Positions 26,318 through 38,800 of a stretch of DNA of 64,000 bases are shown piece by piece (position 1 is the first letter of the stretch; every line of letters begins with the position of its first letter). The translations under genes were made by a program, and so were the position numbers. Origin of the DNA: Varroa destructor (taxonomy: Eukaryota > Arthropoda > Arachnida > Mesostigmata > Varroidae); the NCBI RefSeq assembly GCF_002443255.2, contig NW_019211457.1:49588137-49652136 (forward strand), in the 5' to 3' direction. The notes below the pieces were generated by a model, which did no database searches, had not been told where the DNA came from, and worked only from the letters and a program-made list of their open reading frames with translations.

Positions 26318-29300
26318 AGAAAAATTTAAAACCTCTTACAAATGAGAGGACAACGAAAAAACTGACGAAACGACTGGACGGCAAAGACGGACTTCTCAGT
26401 TGACATTATTTGTGGTTACGCTTCTTTAGATTTGCTGTCGTCTGGCTTCTGATCTCTATTTCGTTTTGGTTTTCCGGATGTCTATAAGACACGTGCGCAC
26501 GTAAACACACATATTGCTAAGGTGGCGTCCACGACTATTCTGCCTATATCACGTTTTCATGCATTCATTCTACCTGACTTCTTCTTTCTACTCGCTGTTT
26601 TCTTCTTCTAAGATGCAAAACGCTGGGCCCATTCGCTGTTGCTGCTTTGCATGTTCACACGTGTAATTTTAATTGTTTGGATGTTCACGCCGGTATGGAG
26701 CACATACACAGAGGCCAACACATGCAACGTTGTGCTAGAGCATGACGATGACGACGACGACAACAACAACAATCACTAGAAGCCTACACTCGCGGTACGA
26801 AAAACCCAGTGAGGGAAGGACGGGGACTGGAGAGCACCAAACAGCACATAAAGCTGCTGCTGCTTCTTGTATTTCTGCTTTTGTGTTGTACCTCTGCCTC
26901 ATTTTGAACCTGGTCCTTCATTTTCTTCGTTGCCGTTGTCTGCTTGTTCGTCCTGTTGTTTCACACCGACTGTAACTGGTGGTAGTTAGTTGGCAGCAGC
27001 CATGTTCGCAGCAGTGGACAACGGGAGCAGATGACATGACCCCTGCTGGTCATCTGTGAGCTCGTTTTTCTTTTGTTTGAGTTTCGTTCTCCTTTCTTCT
27101 TTGACTATATCTTCATTTTGTCCATGTTCTTATGCTCCTAGCGGTAATCAGTTGGCTTTCGGTGGTTGGTGACAGCAATGACCGGGGTAACGATGCCAGC
27201 TCGTGTTGCCAAACTCAAGCCAGTTGGTGGCCTCACACAATTGGCCTAGCTACGAAGCTACCCGGCCACGGTGTGACCCGACGCCTCGGATCCCGATTCC
27301 GACCAACGGCACAAGCACAAGTAAGCGCCACCAATTGCCTTACGCCCTGTTCTTTCGTAGCGTCAAAAATGAACACAGTCGTAAAAGTCGTCGACGCCGT
27401 AGGCGGTGTTTAGTGCTTGCCTTCTTGTGTACGTTGCTTCCCGAAGTTGCCGGTAAGTTTGTCGAGGCGTACGCGTTAGTTCGCCACGCCAGCAGAGTCA
27501 TCATGATGCCTATTAGAGCCTCTTGTCGGTGATCCAAGCTCCCAGATGCTCAATGCTACACATCAGCTACAGTCATTGTTCTATAGTTATGCACCTACTA
27601 TATACTACATATATGTATGTATTGTTGTCATTACATGATGTTCCTTAAGCTATTAAAGATGCTCTATTTCGTGACTGTCCTTCAAACGACGTAATTTTAA
27701 GTAGTCGACGTTATTAAAGCATCGCTACTTTTTCATTACGCGAAGCATGTGCTGATCCATTAACATTGGCCGAACGACAATTGTAAGACTGATTGCAACT
27801 TTTCCTAGTTTTTCTCGCGGAGCAGATTTATTTTTCGACGAGTCGTAGCATAGATTAGGACGTAATACTAGTTTTCGAAGATCGCATATTTACTTGATGG
27901 TCTGTCGACTTATTATATATGCGTCTAATAACTATTTTCTATACAACTTTGCAGTGTGAGCATTTTCAGATTTCAGTCATTAGTAAAAAATGCTTTTTTA
28001 AAAAATCGAAATACAGAGTTACCAGGTAATTTATCGCATGTTTCGAGTATTAAACTGTAGATACAGTTATTTATGAAAGCATAGCAGTTCTTAAAGTAAC
28101 TGATCAAACATAGCGGCGCAAGGCGATACAGGTTAATATAACTCCTGCACGTGTACGTAGAAGTAACACATCGATAGTTGTTTGCGGATCAGTGGTCCTA
28201 ACATACTTATGTTGTTATCGGCACTCCAAGTAAAACTCATCTTGATAGTATCTCAACATGTTTTTATTACTTTACCATGAAGTCCATCAGAGTCTCGTTA
28301 GAAATACAGACAGACAATTATCACTACTTTAGTTTTGTACGTGTATGATGTTGGACTTTGTGCTGTTTTGGTTGTATATGGTCGTTCGTAAGCGGTGAGC
28401 AGCTGGGAGAAGCAGAACACTTACTACAACGATCGCTGGCACGTGAACCGCCTCCATTCACCATTGGCACCGCCTTTACTTTACAACAGCAGCAGCGACC
28501 CAACTATAAAATAGTAATAATAAGTGTTCACTTAGGAGAGCTCGTTCTCTGGCTAGTTCTATTCGCCTGTCCATCCATTCGTTCGGCCAACACCGACTCA
28601 ACAAACACCGCCACATCCCAGCATGACGCACTGTCGCTTTCGTGTTTCGGTGTCCAACATTATGCCGCTAACCTCGCTGTTGTTCCTACCACTGCGACTG
28701 CCGCTGCTGCAATAGCGACTTTGTGGATTCCTGATTGCCACTCAGCAGATTCTTCATTTCCATGCCCCCTTCCGCTGCTGTTGCTCATCTTCGCTTCGGA
28801 TATGAAAGCGCAAGACCCAGCGACGAGATGCTTGTAAGTGTTGCTACTACTGGCGTTCTAAGTCACGCCTCATTATTAATTGGATTGTATGTAACTCTTA
28901 CAGTTCGGTAGCTCGATTGATCCTATCTGCCCCGCTGCGCATCCCATCAGAAACAGTTTGATAGTTTTTAAAGCCGCATATAAACAATACGAGGCATCAT
29001 TGCATCATTTTGGCTTACTGTCTATACACGCGGAATTAACGTGTTATCTGTTAAGCTCCGATCATGGATTAAATTACGTTTCGTATGGGTAGATTCACGG
29101 CGAAGATGAGCCGAAGGTGTTTGTGCGGTTTAAAAGTAATTAAAATTCCCGAGGTTGACTTTGTTTTCAACTGTTAACAATCCAGCACAAATATATGTGT
29201 GCACGTGTAAGTAACTAGGTGTTTATTTTGTGATCTTTATTTATTTTAAATCAAACTAAATTAATTTCCAGTGACATAATTGTTTCGCCTCATTAAATTT

Positions 29301-31156
29301 CCTCATGAGCAGCTGTTGCCTAAACAGGCCCAGTTTAGTGTTGACACAAAATGATATGTGTAATCGACGCCCAAATCAGCTATTGAATCTTGTTTTGTTA
29401 TACATATATAGTAAAACAAATGGCTACTGCCTGTGTAGGTAGATCACATAAATAGAGTTCATGATACGCAGTTACACATCTTAGGCCTCGCTTGAGATAA
29501 CTTACTAAGGCCTTCTTAGCTAATGTCTTCACCAATCCTCGATGAATTTCCGCAGCACCGAGCCCTTTGAGAAAAAAACTTGACCATTAAGTGTTGATTT
29601 TTGAAGCTAAAAAAGATTTTTTCCTCCCGGAGCTCATTGGAGAGAACTCATCGATTTTCACTCGTAAAAAAACTGGAGTATCTATCAGTCATATTTCTCT
29701 TAGTGGTCGGTAGTTTAGAAGTTATTCAAATTCAAAGCCTGCCGGATCTGGTTGTAAGGGCGTAATGGAAGATTGACAAAAGGCTGAGAAAGTTGATCTC
29801 TTTTCCCATGCATGTCTAGCGGATGCCCCTTGTAAGTTGTTGCGCTTCGTGTTGCTCTGATAATTTATTACTCTCACTGATTAAGCGCTTTATTTATTAG
29901 AGCACTGAAGGCATGATGGCTTTTCTCCGCTTGTGTTTATTCCGTTTTTGTGCGACTGCTGCTCCTATAGGTTGCACGTGCACGAATTCGTAGCTGATGC
30001 GAGAAATGATAATGTCACGCTTGATGAAGCCCATCCTCTACGAAACCCCCGCGTCCTGTAGTCAACGGATGTAGCACGTTGTCTTCTGTCCGTCTGTCTG
30101 TCTATCGGTGTGGCCGCCTACCCACCCGCCCACTCATTCAGACCCGCGCTCAGTTCCATCCTAATAATCCCGAATCATAATGCGACAATTCTGTAATTTA
30201 CGCCGTCATCTCACATTAAAACGCGTATATTTAAGCAAACACACATAAATAGTTTATATACATAGAAATATAAATGTGTGTACTTCCATATATTGTGTAC
30301 GGTAAACACGGCGAATATTACAAGTAGTACACCTGTAGGCATAAAAAAACTATGTTTATCTCGGTACGCTCGAGGGAATTCTATTGTTTGCTCCGTTATT
30401 CTAATTGAAAAGGTTCCAATTAAAGAGCCGAGCCCATTCAAGTGATTCTATCAATAAGGAGAAAGCAGACGGGATCAAAGTGAAACAACATGTAATCGTG
30501 GACATCATCATGTCACCATTACTACGAACGACTGCAGGAAATTTAACAAAAATATTCAAATATTGCACGCGGGAAGAATTAACTAGTAAGAAAAACACTA
30601 TGAAGATCTTAGAACTAAATAATTTTCAGTCCCCGATCGCACTGGCAACTTTGCTTTCAGAGCTAAATCTGTTGAAAAAGGCTAAAGTGGCATCCAGTTA
30701 AGGCCATCGATAATAGCTAAACGGAGAATGATAAGACAAAAACAGGCTCTGTGTTGGATCAAATATAGAAGACACCAAAAAGAGGACTGACAGTGACGGA
30801 TGATTTTGATCTAGCAGGATTAAAAACCACACGCTAAAGGATACAATAAAGAGCGAATTCATTTTATGAAATCTAGCTTTTTTTTTCTTTCATCGCATTG
30901 CTAAATGTTTCGAGTTTTACCTCCAGCACCGCCGTCAGACATTACTTTAGGCAGCTAGCCCTTTCCAGCACAAAACGAAGTATGTCTATGCCCGGATCCC
31001 GAATATTAGCAGGGATGAGTATATCATTACTAACATTGAACGCCAATGTCCACTGGAGGCAAGCCATCGCAACTCCGTCGTTCACATTGTTCTTCATACG
31101 TTACCTTACTACTAAAACGCGCAGTTTATCGTCACTATATCGTGACAGCGCTGTCG

Positions 31157-31188
<32 letters not shown>

Positions 31189-32831
31189 ACTATATATCTG
31201 TTAGTCGGTAGGGTAAATGACGCTTTCATTACATCTGCACTTCACGTTTAACCCTTACTAAGGTCGCTTCTGCTCGTCCTGGCCCTTGTAAGGCTAAACC
31301 GTCGTAGGCTGATTATACAATTCCTCCGATGGTTGTTTACACTGCTGCTACTGCTCAAGAGGGCGAGAGGTGGAAAGTGGGGCATAAGGTGCTCTATAAT
31401 GCGGGAGCACCCACTCAGGGCTAAACTACTACGAGAACCACCTCTACTATTACGATACACGACTAGGTGCTGCAGCGGTCTCAACCGAATTGTAGGTCCA
31501 GCAGTGTATTTACTTAAACGACGACGGCGACAACTACGGCACTAGAAGTCAATAGATGGAATTACGTGCGTTTCTAGGTAGTCTACTACTGCTGGTTCGC
31601 ATGCGGCTGCAACTTCCGGCAAGCGGCCTTTGTTGCCTTTAGGATTACTACGGTGAGTTTATAGGGTCGGCAATAGTAGGTGTATCGGCGGCGGAAGCGG
31701 CAACACCCATTATGCCATAGAAAGAGCGTAAAATGCGCAGCTGTACAGCTAGCCAACTCGGCGTGACACGTAAGCATCCTCACATGCATCTGTATGCATT
31801 CTGCCAGATAGTTCTACTACTCGTAGTACTGCCGCTAGGGCTATTGTGGGTACGCAACCCATACAGACGTGTGTACGTACGTATGTGCCTGTATAGTATG
31901 AACCTTGTGGTTACGTTGGAACAGAAATAATCGCAGCGGCAGCGACGACAATCACTGAAATAGTGATAGCCTGATTCAATTCGTCAACTGCCCTTGCTGT
32001 TGGCCTCGTCGTCCTAGTTTTCCTCTCTATCCTTTCACTACCCGCTATCCTTCCGCAGCCCCTTGCCTGTTCTTGTACTCTGCGTTCTTATAAAACTGTC
32101 ATTGTCGTTTGGATATGTAAGCCTCCTTGCAGGTTGTACGTGCAATGTGCGGCGTTTTACGTTCCGTCTACAGTGCATGCAATTGTTTTGTCGAGATCTG
32201 ACTCGCAGACAACCCACATCCTCGCTGGCATCCTCGTTGGTTCCTTTCCCTTCGACCGCCTATCCCGTCCCTTTTGCCAACAACAGGGTAACGACAGTGG
32301 CGTAGCGAACCGAGGAGGTATTTATTTGGTCGACAATGGGAAGCTGTAAGATGGTTTGCGCAGTCTCTAAGGCCCAAGTTTCTGCAAAACCGTTTTGCCT
32401 TCTTTCTGTCGCCGATAATTCACCTGGCTCCCCCTAGTTGCTGTGCATTCACTAGCTTTACTATACCTGCCAAAGCCCCAAATTCAAGTCCAGCAAGTAC
32501 CGCTTAGCTTCCTAACCTGGACGTTGCTCCCACTGAAAGTTATTTCCGTTTCTGATCTTAGCTCGGAACCCTAAGTCGAATATGCCCTGCATCCATTATG
32601 CAAGCATCCTGCCAGTTATCCTGCCTAGACGTACATTGAGATAGAGTCCTATTAAACAAAAAAAATGCGTTTTGACCTTACACTCACTACGTGAAGCCTT
32701 ATTATCACTTACATCAAATTACACGTTGGTCGATGCACCTGGGATTTTTAGAAAGCAAGCAAGAGTTTAGAGTGATTAGCAGACAGAAGGCTAATCTCGT
32801 ATACATCTATATTTACGAGATTAACCTTCCC

Positions 32832-32879
<48 letters not shown>

Positions 32880-35800
32880 TTTGCAATAAACAATGGAATA
32901 TAAAACAGAAGCGTCTAAAATAATAACTAGGTAACGAGACGATGAGGTATTCATATATCTACGCAGTTTAGGTGCGTAATACATGATGAAAGCATAACGT
33001 GAATGGCTTAAACCCAGTAAATAGAGAGCCCAACGTTCGACAAAGCAAAATATATAGCTTTATTTGAAAAATCCCGACCCGTAATAAACTTCGAGCTTCA
33101 ACGACTTGTCAAGTGTATCAGCTCACCCATTTTATCAGAGAATAGCAGTCAGAATTTCCGTTTTCCAGTGAGAAAACAATTTATTTATTTCTACGGCAGC
33201 AAACGAGACAGGAGTATATCTACATATTCGCTGACGCTTTTCTCCCGCGACATTTGTATCGAATGACGAATTTCATAAAAACGTGAGTTTTAAAACATGT
33301 ACATTTAAGCATTTATTTACTGATGAGTACACTTGAACATGTGGTTGCCAAATAAAGCTGGCATATATTAAAACGAAAGCTACAACTTCCAGAAGAAAAC
33401 TTGAAAGAAGCTTATATTGCGTAGTTGTAAGGACGGCTTTTTTTAAATTTATCATCTTTGAGCTATAATCTTCAAAGTCAAGTCAAGCTGCAGCGGGCGT
33501 TGACTCAGGCGCAAGCGTCCGAAGTCGCTCGATGACAGATGAGGAGGGGTAGCAGCACCGGTAGAGAACTTCTGCGTTTCTTTTAGATCATGTAAACGTC
33601 GACTTTGGTGAGGCATGTTGTTGTATATGCCATGAGTGCTCGTTGTCTATAGGCCGAGGTGGCCGGTGAATCTGTGTACGAAAGTAGGACCGAATGATAT
33701 AAGACATGAAGCGTCCCATAGACGGTTTCACATGACTAGATGGGACTAGACAGAGCGTCTTAACGGAGATTAAGGGAAAAGACTTTTTCGCGCGATATAA
33801 GTCAACCTGGCAGACGGACAAGTAGCGAGTGAGCCGCTTAGAGCGAGTCGTGAAGCGGCGCGCCGCCAAACCTCGGTTGCTGCCGCCATCTTCTCCGGGT
33901 CTCCCGCAGTCTCTACAAGGTACCTTCTTCTGAAGCGCTTGACGAGGTGGTAGCAGCAACGATCCTTCTATATTTTAATGAAAACGATGACAATGGTGAC
34001 GAGTTCTATTCCACTTATTTCCATTGCGGCTGCTGTGGCTCCTTTTGCCGTGACTTGAACGCCTTCAAAGTTCTTGTGCGTCGTTTCGGTAGCGTTCAGA
34101 TCCCAGGCGGTTCGTCACCATTGCCGCACCACCTGTTCTATAAATTATTAGCTTGCCATGATGCAGCGTTATAGCTTCCTTCCACGCTGAACTATCCATA
34201 CGAGGAGTAACTTATGCGTCACTCGGTGAGGATACAACCGAAGCGTCGGGCCCTTAGCAGAAGCTATAGAAGTCGTCGTCTTTCATAGCCGAACTTGTCC
34301 TTTTTCACGATAGGGGATTAGGTCGAGAAGACCGAGAGGCAAGCGGCGGAATAACAAGGTAAAAGGTGCCCAGGTAGTTGAGCTGCTTCTTTTAAAGGTT
34401 GAGATTTGTATGTGAGTGTATGTGTGACTTCCATTTGTTATTATTGAATGCAATTGTACTTTTATGGTGATCTATCCATCGAATTAACGATAAGCTCTAT
34501 CTAGCACAACAGCTGCATATTCGCTTTTGGGTACCACGTAGGCCTGTATGCAACCTGAAATTATTGATGGACACGAAAAACACATTATGCCATTAGGAAC
34601 TCCTAAGCACCTACGAGAGTAATTCATGTTTAAGTGAAAGTAGTCAGTATTATAGCCTTAAACTATCAACTTGCAGGAAAATCCTGCCGCCAACGAATTT
34701 CATATAATTCTTCTTGCTAAAGTTGCAACGAATATTTCCAAATACATTTACCAGTTAGATCTTTGTGCCAAGTTAATATTTATGTTAGTATACAATTGAA
34801 TGTAAACATATGAGCAAAAATTGACCTGGTGGGAAAAGAAACAGTAGCAAAGCACTTTGGGGCACTAGATGTATGGTACAGATTTGCGATAGCCTTGATT
34901 CCTCAATAGGATAGTTAATATTGAAAAAAAAAAACGATATATTATTTTTTATTAATCTCTGTGTATTGTTAATGTGTGTGAATTTCTGCTTTTTACAGGG
35001 TACGATCGGGCAGTCCCCGGTTACGAGCGCTATTCGATGACGGGTAAAGCGCGCCGCGGCGAACATAACCTGCTCGTGGTAAACGCAACAGTAGACGATG
35101 ACGGTGAATACCAATGTCAGGTGGCTCCAAAGGGCAATAGTAGAGCAATTTGGGCCAATGCAAAGCTCACCGTTCTATGTAAGTACTCTATGGCCCCTAT
35201 TGCCATTTGTGTTGCACTTGGCTGATTAGTAATGCATAGTAGTATTTACAATTCGAGAAGTAATGACAAAACGGCCTCACGTAACTAGAAAATCGCCATA
35301 GAATAGGTGGCAGGCTAAGGGACATTTTCTATTCATCCTATTATTCAATAGGTTATCTTCTTTCAGTTTATGTCAGGGCTAAATCTAAACTTCTACTGGC
35401 TTGACAATTGTCCCTGTAAATTTTTGGATGGGGTGAGTTAGTCTATCTGAAGCAATATTGAGACAGAGCGAGTCATCAAGCCAACCAACAATCCTGACAA
35501 CTACCCCCCCCCCCCCCTCTTCCCCTACTCAACAAGATTGGGTTAGTCGTCCACTAACTCGATCGATGGACTTGCCGACTTCTTCGTTTTAGGCCGCAGG
35601 CGGAAGCTGACCCAGATTTTAAATTGGCTTCCGTTGGTTTTCTTATTTATTGGTTTCCCTTAGGAATTGAAGAAGGAGAGAGCGAAAAAAAAACTAGACA
35701 AAACTCTAGTTTTTAGAGGACTGGTTAGTTCTTATTTCATTCGTTTTGCTGAGAAGAACCACAATTTGAATTTCGTATCTTGACTGCGTCGGAGTAATGC

Positions 35801-38800
35801 CAGAACAATGCTGTATAGCTAGCTACCAGCACGGGTTCCTGTTTTTTGCACGTGCGAGCCATGCGTGCACATGTGGTTTGTTTCACGGCTTTCCAAGTCG
35901 GCAGCATATCTTACAGATCTGACTCTATAAAAGGGGCTCTGATTTTTAAAGTGGTTGTCGACGGCGTTCCATCTTGCAAATCAAGCAACCGTAAAGTAGC
36001 TGCCAACATTGGGGGTATGTATAAAGCGCGAAAGCTTTGTACTTTTTGTTGAGGGCCATTTGACGCATAATTTCTAAAGGATAGACTCCAATATAGGCGA
36101 CTTAGTTTACCATGCACCTTTTTTTATAATAAAACCTTCGATCTCCCCCTTTTCTTTTTTTTGGTGAGCATTGATATAATATGCCAACAATAGAAAAAAA
36201 AAATTAACATTTTTCCGACACTACGTACTTCACCATGTAATAGGGTAGTTTGTATTTCTGGCTTTTAAAATAGCTACGAGTAGCAGCTAGTCCTCATTTG
36301 CAAGCTCAATTCTGAACGGCTTCTTTAAGGTTTACGATATCACGAATAATCTCATAAATCAATGAAACAATTGTTTTGTAAGTTTAGCAGCGATAAGATT
36401 GAACACGTCCTTTACTGGACTATAGTTGAAGTTAAGAATAAGAAAGACGCGACGGAAGACATCAGGAATTCAGCAATATTAGTAGAAACATGGAAATCGA
36501 GGCAGGAGGAAACACGGTGGCTCACGATGGATGAGTTATAAAAAAACTCTCAAAGCCTTTTCCTGGTCTCTTCTTTTTCTTTCCCCATTGAAGAAGATTG
36601 GGTCTGCCTTTCCCGTTTCCTGTCAGTAAGTAGTTAGAGTAAAGTACCAGTCAGGGTTTTCATAAACCTACGTAATTTCCACTTTTAAACTGGGTAGTAA
36701 GTATAATGCAGAAAAGCAAGCAAGCGGCCCGATTTCCTCGTTCGCAAACTTTTTGCATTGGTGGAGTTCTGTAAACCTTTCCATTCTCCATCTAAATATT
36801 AGCCTGAGTTTTAAATTAGGTACATGGCGCTAGCAGCTTCAAGAAGCAATGGAGGTGGCCTAAAATAGAGGAGGGAGAATAGGGAAGTTGTGGAAAGGAA
36901 ATTGGGAATAGGTTCCGTTCAGTAGATGGGTCAGCCGCTACCGCTGCTACGGTTACCTGCCAGCCGCAATGAAGATGAGGGGAAACCGCCGACACCAAGA
37001 CAGCGAGTTCTTCTTTGTAGCGGCAGCAACCTCAAAGAGTGCGTACTTAAGGTTTCTCTCCGCCCTTCACACCCACTTCCCTTCCTTAGCTTTCATACAA
37101 CAAATAAAAACTTTAACGAACCGCGATTAGTGATGCACATGAGATTCCAGACATGCAGCCATCATTTGTTGACAATGTTACTTAGTTTCAATACGTACGG
37201 CCCTAGTTGGTGAGGGAACATCGTAACGAAATTGTCCAGTAGAAGGAATAGAAACAGCTCTATTGGCAGGTGAAGACCTTGAAAAGCGTTTTCAATAAAA
37301 AACAACGAGCACTTTGGGGACACTTCTGAGCAACCGATTCACGACGCTTATCTTTATTGGTGGCAATGTTAGAGAAGCTTTTAAGAAAGCTTCTGCTTCC
37401 AGCATGACGCGGTCTTAGTCTGGGTAATACGGTCCTAACATTGCTTGTATATATTCGCATATATAGGCAGCACCGGTAGAACAATGCCATATTTGTGCGT
37501 TTCTCCTCATCATTGCCTAGCTGGACTCTATCTTCATTCGCGCGATGTTGTCTCCCCCTTTCCTATCCCTTTAGTCTTCGCTTACGCTTTGAGTTCGCTA
37601 ATAATGCGCTTTATGTTCCCCCGGGATCTTCATCTTTTGTTAGGCCTAGTCCGTTCTCCGTAAAACAACCTTTGTCTTGTCAATATTCTAAGCTGGCATG
37701 TTATCTATGCCATCCTGACGTGCTTTCTAATATTCATAAGGAGAGCAGCCACGACGGCGCTGCTACCGGCGCCACCCGCGCCAGAAAGAGACTGCGACGC
37801 CTTTGGGGCACATGGGAGTGTAATTCCTCTCCTGAGTTAATCGCCGCCTCGCGGCGACGAGCTGTGACGTTTTCATTATACGCGTGTACAACAAAGGCTA
37901 TTCTCGGTTCCCCTTTGCGCACGTAGTAACCATTCATTGCCTGATGTCTGAGTTTAACATTATGGAGACATGCATAGGTAACCATTTAAGAATCTGCCTT
38001 CTGCCATATAAGCTGGTGTTATTGGTGCTTTTTGGAGCGAGATGCCACTACTTCTGTTGTTGACGAGATGACGAAAGCCATGTCTGCTTTTGCAGATAGC
38101 ATCTTATTTTTTGTGTATGCTTCCATCACTTGGCCCCGCTCTGTAAGGGAGACAGTGAAGGCAAGACATAGCCTTTCTCTATTCCGCTTGTGTATCTTAT
38201 TGTCTTTGTATCAAAAAGGATCTTGAGGCAAGCAGTTTTTTCCTTTGGAATAACTGCTTTGCTACTACCACTGCTCCTTTTCCTAACACTGCCACTGCTC
38301 GCACGGCTGCTATTCTTACGGCTAGTACCCGTACTAGCAATCCGTCAGCAGCAATAAAGACCGATACAGATACGTGTGTATGCATCTACGTGTCTAGGAG
38401 CGGTTCTTCTACGCCTTGTTCTACGTGGACCAAAAAGGCCAAAAGCGCAAGTGAGCAGAATAAGATGAGTTATGCTGGGCCATTCCCTAGGCGAACAAAC
38501 TTATAATTCTGATAGTCTTTTAGCGTTCTTCTTTTGTACGTCAGTGAATCGCTTCTCGCAGAGACCAACGGTTTGTATATTCTTGTAAGTCTGCGTATCC
38601 GATTGTGTGAGCGCCCCTGAAGCGACACCTGTGCGAGCCACCTGATCTCTTTTGGGTCTTTCAAATGCGGCTCGTTGTCTTGCTAGGATCTCGTTTTTGT
38701 TTTGATGTGAACATCTACTGAGAATGGGTGCGGCTGTGCCAGGTTCGTGTTTTGGGGGATCTCCTAGAGCTCAAAAGTGCTTGATTAGGTCTTAACCCAT

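Larger units (their letters stand above)
11144..34998 (+). other. 23.9 kb intron splitting Ig1
   Basis: The intron runs from GTAAGT at 11144 to CAG at 34998 and is phase 1. It holds a decayed mariner element (about 12966-13960) and several microsatellites. It also has GC-richer, CpG-containing stretches (roughly 15000-17100, 18700-23500, 26700-27500, 28400-28850, 31000-32500 and 33500-34400), in which longer but unrecognised open frames occur on both strands. None of those frames shows a family signature, and most have no ATG. A large 5' intron of this kind is a usual place for regulatory elements, but no specific element can be demonstrated from the sequence alone. Confidence 0.85.

Noticed and set aside
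28505..28535. TATAAAA-like box as an internal promoter
   Set aside because: It is a single AT motif, and the ATG it would serve exits in a phase that cannot join the next sns-like exon.
33588..33959. 123-codon minus-strand open frame
   Set aside because: It has no ATG at its start, no domain, and the same compositional explanation.
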